The position numbers and the translations under genes are program-made. From an uncultured Acidiferrobacteraceae bacterium (GTDB taxonomy: Bacteria > Pseudomonadota > Gammaproteobacteria > Acidiferrobacterales > SZUA-150), in NCBI GenBank assembly GCA_913009895.1, contig CAJVXY010000004.1, positions 62,001 through 126,000 on the forward strand: DNA of 64,000 nucleotides. Direction: 5' to 3'. Of the stretch, positions 1-9,807 are shown in pieces. Within the stretch, counting starts at the first letter, position 1. Every line of letters begins with the position of its first letter. Below the pieces are notes generated by a model. It worked only from the letters and a program-made list of their open reading frames with translations, had not been told where the DNA came from and did no database searches.

Positions 1-1156
1 ATTGATAATCAGACTTGGCGGCATGGAGATTTTCCTCTGCCAGGGGCAGAAGTTTTTTGCGATAAAGTTTCAACACATGGCGGCTTTCCTGGGCACCGTT
101 ATAAGCCCGTTGAACTGCGCCAACGATCTCTGCCTGTTTTTCTATAAGCTGCCATTTTAGTTGCTGATTACGCGCACGTTTTTCATCTACCCTGGCGCTG
201 CGTTTACTAAATGCCAACGGGATGTTGATACCGAGACCAACGGTGTAGCGCTTTTCTTCCTGGGCCCAGAGGCTGTTGTAACCGGCATTGATCCGGAAAT
301 CCGGATAATATTCACGCTCGGCCAGTTTTACCTGGGCTTCACTGGCTTTTTCCGTCGTCAGCAGTGCTTTTAATTCTGGATGTTTGGCCAACGCCATTTG
401 GCGCAAGTCATTTACGGCTGGTATTGTGACCGCTTCTGGCATTTTTCCAGGCAGCGGAATTTGACTGTCCGGCGAGCGGTTCAAAAGCGTATTTAGATTT
501 GCCTGAATATTTCGTTTTTTACGCAACAGTACGATGGCCGCATGTTCGAGCATCGCCTGTTCCATTTCAGCGCGCAGGGCATCCTGTTTGCTGGCACGAC
601 CGGTACCGTATTTAAGTTCAGCGATTACGCGAAATTCCTGCCACAAATCCTGGTTGACCCGATTTATGCGCAAGGCCTCATGAATGTAATACCAGTCCGC
701 AAAACTTCGGACTGATATTTCAATTAACCGCAATCGTACTACTTCTATATTTTCCTGTTTTGCCTGGGCCTGGAAACGGGCACTGTCTTCTTTCAGGCCC
801 AGCTTGCCTGGCCAGGGTAACTTTTGTGATAGCTGTATATTTTGTCCCAGGTCCTGGTCGTCGAGTCCGAGTGTTTGCGGGGCAAAAGCATAGGACAACA
901 TGGGGTCGTCCCATGATGAGACCTGGTCGATTCGATTTTTTGCCACCTGCCACGCTTGCTGCATAGCCGCTAACGACGGGTTACGTTCGAGTACCATCTG
1001 AATCAGCTGCTTCAACTCAAGCCGATCGTTTGTTAAAAATAATTTATCCTGGTTGGCCGCCATAACCGGAGTTATAGTTGTCACGAATATCAGCAGCAAA
1101 CTGGTTAAAAACAGTTTTTTGTAATACAGATTACGATTAAAATTTTTATGAAACAC
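1..1156 (-). CDS. TolC family outer membrane efflux protein (partial, runs off window start; probable GTG start at 1156)
   Basis: Minus-strand translation from GTG at 1156 (MFHKNFNRNLYYKKLFLTSLLLIF...signal peptide, then ...DRLELKQLIQMVLERNPSLAAMQQAWQVAKNRIDQVSSWDDPMLSY...) is typical of CzcC/CusC-like TolC proteins; no stop before base 1. Confidence 0.8.
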   Translation of the reverse strand, partial: MFHKNFNRNLYYKKLFLTSLLLIFVTTITPVMAANQDKLFLTNDRLELKQLIQMVLERNPSLAAMQQAWQVAKNRIDQVSSWDDPMLSYAFAPQTLGLDDQDLGQNIQLSQKLPWPGKLGLKEDSARFQAQAKQENIEVVRLRLIEISVRSFADWYYIHEALRINRVNQDLWQEFRVIAELKYGTGRASKQDALRAEMEQAMLEHAAIVLLRKKRNIQANLNTLLNRSPDSQIPLPGKMPEAVTIPAVNDLRQMALAKHPELKALLTTEKASEAQVKLAEREYYPDFRINAGYNSLWAQEEKRYTVGLGINIPLAFSKRSARVDEKRARNQQLKWQLIEKQAEIVGAVQRAYNGAQESRHVLKLYRKKLLPLAEENLHAAKSDYQ

Positions 1157-1246
1157 GGTGCACCTCTTAAACAACACATACAAAAATCCATGCCGGGCGA
1201 ATTCAAGCGAAATCAATCGCCAGCATCATGTGAAAAAAATGAGGTA

Positions 1247-1768
1247 TTAAACGCGGAAGCGCTGGGTAACTAGGTAGGTATGGGTGCCGGTTAAAGGGTT
1301 AACACTAAATAGATTTGGAATAACTGAAGACTCAGGACTTATTCGTAACGGTAAAATTATTTTACCAGTGATAATCGCCGGTGGTGGTTGCGGTGCATCC
1401 AGCAATAAAACCTGCTTGTGATTAAATGAGTCAGCCCTGGCGACATCCTGGAAACCGACATCAACCGTGGTGCTGACTTCACAACAACCAGTCAACATGC
1501 CCTCAGCAGAAGCATCACAGCCACCGCCCATGGAACAACCCTTGTCCATGTCCTTATCGCAACAACAAGTGGATTGCAGGCCACTGTCTGTTAAATCACA
1601 GGCGTACAAATTTTGCGCCTGTGTTAGCAGGCTACCAAAAAGGATAATCAACCAGAGGCTTTTGCGCAGGCTGTGTTTTCGAAAATAATTGAGCATATAG
1701 GTATTGGTTATTTGTACTTTGTCATTCCCTGATTTTGTAAAATCTTGCTTTGGCAGCGGATTGTACAC
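1247..1768 (-). CDS. Small secreted Cys-rich hypothetical protein (likely start at internal MLNYFRKHSL)
   Basis: ORF with hydrophobic signal-like segment and CCCDKDMDKGCSMGGGCDASAEGMLTGCC cluster, adjacent to metal efflux genes. Confidence 0.6.
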   Translation of the reverse strand: MYNPLPKQDFTKSGNDKVQITNTYMLNYFRKHSLRKSLWLIILFGSLLTQAQNLYACDLTDSGLQSTCCCDKDMDKGCSMGGGCDASAEGMLTGCCEVSTTVDVGFQDVARADSFNHKQVLLLDAPQPPPAIITGKIILPLRISPESSVIPNLFSVNPLTGTHTYLVTQRFRV

Positions 1769-1904
1769 TGTAATATAAAGAATAAGAGCGTTTTCTATTG
1801 GTTAAGTTCCGCGCTAGCCAAATTATTTAACGCCAGATTATTTAATAATTATATGGCCATATATCTTATATATCCCTATATATAGGTCATAACATGCTTG
1901 TTTG

Positions 1905-2522
1905 CTAGTCGCTCTTCAGGTTCTGCCACGCTTCATGAATGATTTTCCAGGCAGATTGCAACACTACGCCGGCAATAATCAACCCTATGACAATATCGGG
2001 CCAACCCCTGCCAGTATAGAAAACCAGGCCGGCTGCTATCAGTACACCAACATTGCCAATCATGTCGTTGCGGGAACATATCCAGGTAGCACGCATATTG
2101 ATATCGCCATCCCGAAATCGCATTAACAAGAAAAAACTGATGGTATTGGCGACCAGGGCAATAACGCCAAAAATTCCCATGATGCCATATTCCGGCAAAG
2201 CCTGGGTATACAACTTGATAACCACCTGGATAACAACACCCAGTGTCAGCAATATTTGTAAAATACCGTTTGTCAGCGCCGCGCGACTACGCCAGAGTAG
2301 TGGCCGTCCCAGGGCGTAGAGGCCAATGGCATAAACCAGTGCATCGGCAAGCATGTCGAGTGAATCCGCTATCAACGCGGTTGAATCGCTCAACAACCCG
2401 GCACTAAACTCGGCAATGAACATGCCGCCATTGATTAATAATACGATAATTAAAACACGACGTTCGCCATGACTGGTCTCTTCATTGACCTCGCAACTAC
2501 ATGATGTCTTATCGGTTTTCAT
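1905..2522 (-). CDS. Cation transporter, CDF-like (short, 205 aa)
   Basis: ALIADSLDMLADALVYAIGLYALGRP motif of CDF family TM helices; multiple TM segments. Confidence 0.8.
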   Translation of the reverse strand: MKTDKTSCSCEVNEETSHGERRVLIIVLLINGGMFIAEFSAGLLSDSTALIADSLDMLADALVYAIGLYALGRPLLWRSRAALTNGILQILLTLGVVIQVVIKLYTQALPEYGIMGIFGVIALVANTISFFLLMRFRDGDINMRATWICSRNDMIGNVGVLIAAGLVFYTGRGWPDIVIGLIIAGVVLQSAWKIIHEAWQNLKSD

Positions 2523-2531
2523 TGCTGGTTA

Positions 2532-5500
2532 TTATTCCTCGTAAACATATTTTTTCAACGAGAATTTTTCATACAATACCGGTATCAAAAACAATGTCAG
2601 CAAGGTTGACGAAAACAATCCGCCCACAACCACGGTCGCCAGGGGTCGTTGTACCTCCGAGCCGACACCACTGGCTAACAACATCGGGATCAAACCAAGG
2701 GCAGCTATGAATGCGGTCATTAACACCGGGCGCAATCGTGACAAAGCACCATCAAAAATTGCTTCCTGGATCGGCGCACCACCTTCGAAGCGTTGATTAA
2801 TGGCGTTTACCATGACCACACCATTTAACACGGCGACGCCAAACAAGGCAATAAAGCCGATAGATCCGGGAACAGATAGATACTGTCCCGAGAAAAACAA
2901 GGCGGCGATACCGCCAATCAACGCCATGGGTACATTCAGCATTATTAAGAGCGCCTGCCCAACTGAGTTAAATGCAAAATATAACAATAAAAAGATTAAA
3001 CCAAGAGATAAAGGCACAACAATCATAAGCCTGGCCTGGGCCCGTTGTTGATTTTCAAACTGGCCGCCAAACACGATGCTGTATCCAGATGGTAGTTTAA
3101 TTTCCTTGCGAATACGTTGATCAATCTCGGCGACCAGTCCACCCATGTCACGTCCTTCCACATTAGTCTGGATGACCACGCGACGCTGTACGTCATCACG
3201 ACGAATCTGCGGTGGACCGGATTCAATAGCAACTTTCGCCACATCTCCTACACGTACCCATGCGCCATCAGCGGCCTGCAGAATCAAACTACTAATTGCC
3301 TCAACACTGTTGCGATGCTCTTCTGCCAGGCGAACATAAATGTTGTAACGCTCATTGCCACGTATAACCTGGCCAGCCTCCTGTCCACCCACCGCATCAC
3401 TAATCAGGCTCATGACCTGGTCGACGGGTATGCCATAACGGGCCAGTTTGTCCCGATCCGGTCGCACCACCAGTTGCGCCTCACCTTCCGTTTGTTCAAG
3501 GGCAACACCCCGGGTACCTTCAACTTTTTTTACCAGGGCCTCGATTTCTTTACCCTTGGTGACCAGTACACCCAGGTCTGCACCAAATAATTTAATCGCC
3601 AACTGCGCTTTTACGCCGGACAATAATTCGTCAACCCGGGTCGCAATGGGCTGGGAAAAGTTAAACAACAAGCCCGGTATGACCGACATTTTTTCTTCCA
3701 TCAATACCTGGATTGACTTGCGATCCGGGGCCGACTGCCATTCATCAACAGGCTTCATGCCAATATAAATTTCTACATTCGAAACGGGTTCCGGGTCACC
3801 GCCCACCTCGGCGCGGCCAATACGGCTGGATGCATACAGGACTTCGGGAAAAGTCATGAGCTGTTGTTCCAGTTTTTCGGCAACAACAAGTGCGGTTTTT
3901 AAACTGGATGATGGTGCCAGAGTGACACGGACATTAATGGTGCCTTCTTCCAGCTCTGGTACAAACTCTGTCCCTAAAAATGGAACCAGCAGTAGTGATC
4001 CGATAAAAAGACCGATTGCCGATTTTACTACCAGACTTTTTTTATCCAGCGCCTGATTAAGTCGAATGCGATAGTGTTTATCAATAGGTTTCAAGACCGG
4101 GCTTTCTTTTTCCACCACGCCTTTTTTAAATGCGTAAGTAGCCAGGGCCGGGATCACCATCAAGGCAACAATCAATGATGCAAACATGGCAAGTACAATC
4201 GATATCGCCATGGGTTGAAATAATTTACCTTCAACACCTTCCAGTGAAAACAGGGGTGCAAACACAATTATAATAATCAGTACTGCAAAAAATACCGGCC
4301 GGCCTACTTCCTTGGCAGACTCCTGGATGCGTAACGTCATGCCGTGGCTATCGTGCTCAGAATCATAAGGATGCTCATCATTTAACGCCTGTACCTGGTG
4401 TTCCCTGTGATCTGCATCCGCATGGGTCAGGTGACTGAATATATGTTCCATCATAACCACCGAGCCATCTACCATCATGCCAATGGCAATAGCCAGTCCG
4501 CCCAGTGACATCAGGTTTGCAGACACACCCCAGTAAGCCATGGCCATGAGTGCCAGTCCGATCGAAATGGGAATCGATAACAACACCAGTAGTGTCGCGC
4601 GGACATTCATCAGGAATAACAACAATACAATAATGATCAAGACAAACGCCTCGAGCAATGCTTTTGTTACGGTGCTCACCGCTTTACTCACCAGGTCTGA
4701 TTGATCGTAAAACGGATCAATTATCACACCCTCAGGCAAGGCCTGCTGGATAATTGGCAGGCGTGATTTAATGCCGTCAATCGTGGCCTTGGTGTTGGCG
4801 CCCATACGTTTCATGACAATACCGACTACCACCTCACCCAGCTGTTGTGGCTGACCCTGCTTATCACGCATGGTCATGGTCACTGCACCCTGGCGAATCT
4901 CGGCACCAAAACGAACCTTGGCAACATGGCTAACCTTGACCACGTTGCCATCAACCTGCTTCAAGGGGATATTGCCTAAATCACGCAAACCTTCTTCGCC
5001 ACTACGTACCCAACCGACGCCCCGGATAATCAATTGTTCGGCACCGCGATCCATATACCAGCCACCGGCATTGCGGTTATTAGCCGCCAGGGCCTCAGCA
5101 ACATCCTTTGATGTTAAATTGAAACTGAGCAGACGTTGCGGATCCAGTTGCACCTGGTATTGCCGCACCTCACCACCAAACGATAATACCTCGGTGACAC
5201 CATCAACGGGCATGAGCAATAACTTTACGACCCAGTCATTGAGACTGCGCAGGGTCAAGGCATCATACTGCCCCTTCTTCTCGGAACGAATCATGTATTG
5301 AAACACCTGGCCAAGCCCTGAGGTATTGGGCCCCATGGCAGGCACACCAACACCATCAGGTATCTCTTCTTTCGCGGCTTGTAAACGTTCAAATACCAGT
5401 TGCCGGGCAAAATAAATATCCGTGCCTTCTTTAAACACCACGGTGACACCAGACAATCCGGTTTTTGAAATAGAACGTACTTCCTCCACATCCGGCAGGC

Positions 5501-5723
5501 TGTACATCACCGCTTCAATAGGAAAGGTAATTAATTGCTCTACTTCTTCTGCGGCCAGGCCCGGCGCCTCGGTATTGACCGTTACCTGGACATTGGTCAC
5601 ATCCGGAAAGGCATCGAGATTAAGTTTGGGCAAAATCAAAAACGCTGCAAACAAGATCGCGATTAACGAGAGCACCACGAGCAGGCGACTGCCGACAGCA
5701 ATATCAATCAATTTATTTAACAT
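2532..5723 (-). CDS. Heavy-metal efflux RND inner membrane transporter, CzcA/CusA family
   Basis: 1063 aa; LNLDAFPDVTNVQVTVNTEAPGLAAEEVEQLITFPIE and AIGMMVDGSVVMMEH hallmark segments; in operon with MFP and OMF genes. Confidence 0.95.
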   Translation of the reverse strand: MLNKLIDIAVGSRLLVVLSLIAILFAAFLILPKLNLDAFPDVTNVQVTVNTEAPGLAAEEVEQLITFPIEAVMYSLPDVEEVRSISKTGLSGVTVVFKEGTDIYFARQLVFERLQAAKEEIPDGVGVPAMGPNTSGLGQVFQYMIRSEKKGQYDALTLRSLNDWVVKLLLMPVDGVTEVLSFGGEVRQYQVQLDPQRLLSFNLTSKDVAEALAANNRNAGGWYMDRGAEQLIIRGVGWVRSGEEGLRDLGNIPLKQVDGNVVKVSHVAKVRFGAEIRQGAVTMTMRDKQGQPQQLGEVVVGIVMKRMGANTKATIDGIKSRLPIIQQALPEGVIIDPFYDQSDLVSKAVSTVTKALLEAFVLIIIVLLLFLMNVRATLLVLLSIPISIGLALMAMAYWGVSANLMSLGGLAIAIGMMVDGSVVMMEHIFSHLTHADADHREHQVQALNDEHPYDSEHDSHGMTLRIQESAKEVGRPVFFAVLIIIIVFAPLFSLEGVEGKLFQPMAISIVLAMFASLIVALMVIPALATYAFKKGVVEKESPVLKPIDKHYRIRLNQALDKKSLVVKSAIGLFIGSLLLVPFLGTEFVPELEEGTINVRVTLAPSSSLKTALVVAEKLEQQLMTFPEVLYASSRIGRAEVGGDPEPVSNVEIYIGMKPVDEWQSAPDRKSIQVLMEEKMSVIPGLLFNFSQPIATRVDELLSGVKAQLAIKLFGADLGVLVTKGKEIEALVKKVEGTRGVALEQTEGEAQLVVRPDRDKLARYGIPVDQVMSLISDAVGGQEAGQVIRGNERYNIYVRLAEEHRNSVEAISSLILQAADGAWVRVGDVAKVAIESGPPQIRRDDVQRRVVIQTNVEGRDMGGLVAEIDQRIRKEIKLPSGYSIVFGGQFENQQRAQARLMIVVPLSLGLIFLLLYFAFNSVGQALLIMLNVPMALIGGIAALFFSGQYLSVPGSIGFIALFGVAVLNGVVMVNAINQRFEGGAPIQEAIFDGALSRLRPVLMTAFIAALGLIPMLLASGVGSEVQRPLATVVVGGLFSSTLLTLFLIPVLYEKFSLKKYVYEE

Positions 5724-5735
5724 TGTGCGTGGCCC

Positions 5736-6938
5736 CTAATGATTATGAATTTCAAAGCCGCCCTTGGCCAGTTCGGACTGGACAAAAAACGCACCTTGCG
5801 TAACAACGCGTGTCCCCGGCTGGATAGCATTCTTACCAAGGCCCTCAATGACAGCTTTGCCATCGCTGATGTTTTTTACAGCTACCTCAACGGCCTTGAA
5901 CTCCCCGGCTTCGTCCTGCTCAACCATTACTTGCCAGTCGCCATCAGCACTGCGCAGGACAGCGGCTTCCGGAACTTGCAAAGCCTTCTTTTTGTCGCGC
6001 GTTGTAATCAGGGTTGTCACGAACATGCCGGCATGCAGGCGATCATTATCATTAGCCACTTCAAGGCGCACTGCCGAGGTGCGGGTGGTTTGATCAAGGG
6101 TATGATGAAGCTGGATGACTTTTGCGGGCAAACGTTGATTTTCAAGCAAGATCTCGGCCGTATTACCCACATCAATTAGTCCAACAAGACCTGGTGTCAT
6201 ACGAGCCTGAACCCACATGGTGGACTCATCGGCGATCACCATTAGCTCATAACCGGCCTCAACACGCTCACCAACAATAAATTTATCGTGTAACACACGG
6301 CCTGCTTGTTGCGCCGCCAGTGTAAACGAACCATCGGCACTACGTTTTTGTGTCAGCAACGCCTTAATATCTGCCTCATTCATACCATAGGCCCTGGTTT
6401 TGGCATAACTTTTTTCGTAGCTCACTTTGGCGGTGATATAGCGACGGCCCGAGATGACCTCCCGACCCAGTTTTTTCACCCGTTTCCATTCTTTATCAGC
6501 TAGTAGCAATTGGCCCTGGGCCTCGGCCATTTCAACACTGGATAATGTCACTAAATCCTGGCCTTTTTTGACCTCTTCACCGAGACGGGCATGGCGTTTT
6601 ATTACCTGGGCATTAATGCGGGGCGATACCTTGATAGTACGATAACTATTAAGCTTGACCTCTCCCGGGGCACGTATGGTCGTGGATACCTTGGTCAAAG
6701 TGATCGGTTCAACAAAAATACCCGCTGCCAGCATTTGTTCTGGCTTGAGGTGAACAGACCTTCCCTCCTCCTCGTGACCACCTTTTTCAGTGTCTTCGTG
6801 ATCACCGCGCTCGGTATGTTTTTTGGTTGCAGCCTGGTCACTCGTGGAGGATTCTTTTGGTTCAGGTTTTTCCTCGCTACAGGCAGCCAAAATGAAAAAA
6901 GAAAATATTGTAATAAGTATTAAAATTTTTCGTAACAT
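5736..6938 (-). CDS. Efflux RND periplasmic adaptor (CzcB/CusB-like membrane fusion protein)
   Basis: Lipoprotein-type N-terminus (FILAACSEE), His/Glu-rich segment HTERGDHEDTEKGGHEEE, barrel-sandwich region; adjacent to RND gene. Confidence 0.92.
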   Translation of the reverse strand: MLRKILILITIFSFFILAACSEEKPEPKESSTSDQAATKKHTERGDHEDTEKGGHEEEGRSVHLKPEQMLAAGIFVEPITLTKVSTTIRAPGEVKLNSYRTIKVSPRINAQVIKRHARLGEEVKKGQDLVTLSSVEMAEAQGQLLLADKEWKRVKKLGREVISGRRYITAKVSYEKSYAKTRAYGMNEADIKALLTQKRSADGSFTLAAQQAGRVLHDKFIVGERVEAGYELMVIADESTMWVQARMTPGLVGLIDVGNTAEILLENQRLPAKVIQLHHTLDQTTRTSAVRLEVANDNDRLHAGMFVTTLITTRDKKKALQVPEAAVLRSADGDWQVMVEQDEAGEFKAVEVAVKNISDGKAVIEGLGKNAIQPGTRVVTQGAFFVQSELAKGGFEIHNH

Positions 6939-6939
6939 T

Positions 6940-8226
6940 TTATTGTGTCCTTGTATCTTTAAGTTGCAACCATGACTCGATTTGAGCAGTTGTCTCTAAC
7001 CAGGTTAGCCAACTGACCCAGAGTGTTGAATTCAGCTCAATACCGGCTGATTGGGTGTCCAGGTTTTGTTTTATCTGGACAAGATAATCCGTTGTACTTA
7101 TATCACCGGCTTGCCATAAACGTTTGAGGATTCTTAATTGCCGGTTTACGCTAACCTGGCCGCTTGCTTGCCATTGGCGCCAGGCACTGAAGGTCAACTG
7201 GTAATGTCGGGTTAACGATTTAATGTCACGTCTTATATCAAGAAAGGCTTGTTGCGCGAGTTGTTCTGCCTGCAAATATTCTTCCCTGGCCGCTACAATT
7301 TCAGCGCGAAAAGGGTTTCTAACATTTAGCGGGATTGTCAAAGTCAAGCCGGCCAGGGTTTCTTCATCTTCCTTACCGCCGCGTAATGCGATGGTTGGAT
7401 CGGGAAGACTTTCACCCTGACGTAAGTCGATGACGTATTTGCTCGCATCCACATTGGCACGCAGCATACGCATCTGGGGAAGTCTCATCAAAAAAGCGTC
7501 AAGGTCGGTCGGGATTTTTATATTTTTAAAATCGAAAAACAGGTCAGGAAGCGAAGAACTGCTTGATCCTGTACCAATACTATACAAGGCATAAAAACTT
7601 TGTTCGGCACGGACCTGATCAGAAAGGATTTGTGCATTCTTGAATACCGCCTCACTGTAAGCCAGCTGCGCCAGGTCCAGCTCAACTTGACTCAAGTCGC
7701 CGACAGCATATCTTTTTTGGGAAATATCATAAAAATCCTTCATTATCTTCAGGCGCTGGTTCGACAGTTCTCCCAACCTTGTCTTGATTTGGTAATTGTT
7801 GAGCGTGATAAATAAGTCCTGGATCAGTTGCTGTCGTTCTCGCTGAAATTTTGCCTCGGCCGCATCAAGACGATACCTGGTAATTTGTGTTTTTGCCCCA
7901 CGCTGATCGCCCCAGTCTATGGTTTGGCTCAAGCCAATCGTTGCTGTTTGTATGTCAGTTTTTTCAGCATCAAGCTCCAGCTCAGGGTTATAGATTGCAT
8001 TATCCGCTGCATCGTACAGTGCCCTGGCAACACCCAGTTCTGCCTGGGCGGCAACGTAACGGGGATGGCCGGGTATTACTTGTTCAATGAATTGGCGCAA
8101 CTCGCCAGGAGCAGATTGAATATTGCCAGTATTTTCGGCTTGGACAACATTAACAGGCAGGAACACAAACATGGCAGTAAACCATGCCAGGATACCAATG
8201 GTAGTTCGTTTAGTGATCAGAAACAT
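6940..8226 (-). CDS. TolC family outer membrane protein (CzcC-like)
   Basis: 428 aa with signal peptide and OEP-type repeats (IPGHPRYVAAQAELGVARALYDAADNAIYNPELELDAEK); operon position. Confidence 0.9.
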   Translation of the reverse strand: MFLITKRTTIGILAWFTAMFVFLPVNVVQAENTGNIQSAPGELRQFIEQVIPGHPRYVAAQAELGVARALYDAADNAIYNPELELDAEKTDIQTATIGLSQTIDWGDQRGAKTQITRYRLDAAEAKFQRERQQLIQDLFITLNNYQIKTRLGELSNQRLKIMKDFYDISQKRYAVGDLSQVELDLAQLAYSEAVFKNAQILSDQVRAEQSFYALYSIGTGSSSSSLPDLFFDFKNIKIPTDLDAFLMRLPQMRMLRANVDASKYVIDLRQGESLPDPTIALRGGKEDEETLAGLTLTIPLNVRNPFRAEIVAAREEYLQAEQLAQQAFLDIRRDIKSLTRHYQLTFSAWRQWQASGQVSVNRQLRILKRLWQAGDISTTDYLVQIKQNLDTQSAGIELNSTLWVSWLTWLETTAQIESWLQLKDTRTQ

Positions 8227-8382
8227 TTTACTAAAACCTTTGTAGATAATTTTTTTAGTAACTAGTCCAAAAAAAATTATTTAAAAAAAATACATAATCT
8301 GGAAAATAATCACCGGTCAGGTGGTTATCACTGAAAGTTTTATTGTGAAAGCTGGAACTAGTGCTGAAACCAGCACTGGAAA

Positions 8383-8799
8383 CTAATTCAGGGGTGGCGC
8401 ACGAAGGGGGGGAGATAATCGATAGAATATTTGTTTATAAAAATCTGTGGCCTGGTTTGGTCGCGAATTTCTTTTAATATTAATAAAAGAAAATAATGTC
8501 AGAAATGAAACCAGGATTAACAGCGGCGCAATATCCGGCTTATTAATTTCGCCATCCCATTTGTTCAATAGGCCAGTAGGGGCAGCGTCAATAATAGTCG
8601 TGCCGTTTTTGTGATGTGATTGCGCCAGCTTGTCTGAAGATAAATGTAAATCCGTGGCATGGCCATGGGCTGCTGATTTATCACCGATAAAATGATGTAA
8701 ATGATAGTGGGCAGGCAATACCGTAACCAATAGAATAGCTGCAACTAACAGCCAACTAATTGATTTATAACTATTTACTTGTTTGCGCCAGGCACTCAT
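8383..8799 (-). CDS. His-rich small membrane protein, hypothetical
   Basis: N-terminal TM segment, periplasmic AHYHLHHFIGDKSAAHGHATDLHL His-rich stretch, second TM; first gene upstream of czcC-like gene. Confidence 0.6.
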   Translation of the reverse strand: MSAWRKQVNSYKSISWLLVAAILLVTVLPAHYHLHHFIGDKSAAHGHATDLHLSSDKLAQSHHKNGTTIIDAAPTGLLNKWDGEINKPDIAPLLILVSFLTLFSFINIKRNSRPNQATDFYKQIFYRLSPPLRAPPLN

Positions 8800-9262
8800 C
8801 CGTTTAGTCTAGCACCTGTCCTGCATACTGACAATTCACCGTAAGTACAACCTGTACGCCAGGATGTAAATTTCCCTACCTGTGATTGGCAACATTAGCC
8901 ATAACGTGTTGCAACCCAGGCATGGCGCCCACGCGCAAAAAATTTTATTCTGGACCCTGTTACTGATAACCATCACAAGTCAACCGCGGCTGGTTTATTT
9001 AGTTTCCTGTAATTGATAACTGTCAAATCAATTTAGAAAATTGAAGCGGTAAGTAAGGCAGGTTTATGTCAGCGCTTACAGTCCGGATTTATGCTGGAGT
9101 AGTGTTTTAATTTTCAGGTCGGCCGCCCGTCTCCATAAAGCACGTTGTTATAAAATTGCCATCAACCTAAACCGGCATTACAACATGCCTTACAGGGCAA
9201 GTAATCGATTGCATCAACCCCGTCGTCGTTATAACGACGCATCACACGGTTTTATATATCAC

Positions 9263-9748
9263 TTACTTGACGAAATGCTTGTGAGTGAATTTCGCTTCAA
9301 CGACACCCTTTATACCTGGGCGACGTATCTGTATTACTATGTGATATATATCTTTATCGGGCATATCGAAGTAATTGCCGTAAGTGATCGTGCCGGCAAT
9401 TTTCATGGGATCAAGCTTTTTTACCTTGGCCCCCAATCCGAACTCCATAACGCTGGCCTTAACCTTGGCATTTTCGATTCGTTTACCAGTAGCATTATCA
9501 AATAAAGCCACGACCACATGATCACGGTGCTCCTTCTTCAGTGCCCTTTTATGTTTCTTGGTCTCTTTGTGCGTCTTGTGGTTACCCTTGATAACCTCGG
9601 CCGGCATCACACCCAGGTAAACCGCGATACCACTGACCACCTGGAAATTCTCAGGGGCGTCTGAGGCTGTGGCTATGGGGGTAAAAATGGCCACACTGAT
9701 CAGCACGAGTGCGGCTTGCCAGAACGTTTTTACAATGTGTGTGTACAT
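9263..9748 (-). CDS. Exported hypothetical protein (ORF track gives 9263..9778; internal ATG MYTHIVKTFW preferred)
   Basis: Signal peptide MYTHIVKTFWQAALVLISVAIFTPIATASDA; ribosome-binding-like GGAGGGC just upstream of the internal ATG; last gene of the CISM-like operon. Confidence 0.6.
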   Translation of the reverse strand: MYTHIVKTFWQAALVLISVAIFTPIATASDAPENFQVVSGIAVYLGVMPAEVIKGNHKTHKETKKHKRALKKEHRDHVVVALFDNATGKRIENAKVKASVMEFGLGAKVKKLDPMKIAGTITYGNYFDMPDKDIYHIVIQIRRPGIKGVVEAKFTHKHFVK

Positions 9749-9807
9749 AACATGCCCTCCTTTTTCAGCTAAAATCATCGCGAAATCGTAATGATAATCG
9801 TCTGCAC

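Noticed and set aside
3117-3590. 157-aa plus-strand ORF opposite the RND gene
   Set aside because: Antisense to a clearly conserved coding frame (czcA-like); composition typical of shadow ORFs; no RBS or family match.
8356-8377. AGTGCTG-AAAC-CAGCACT hairpin between czcC-like and His-rich genes, considered as terminator
   Set aside because: Short stem with no T tract on either strand, within an apparent operon; not enough support.
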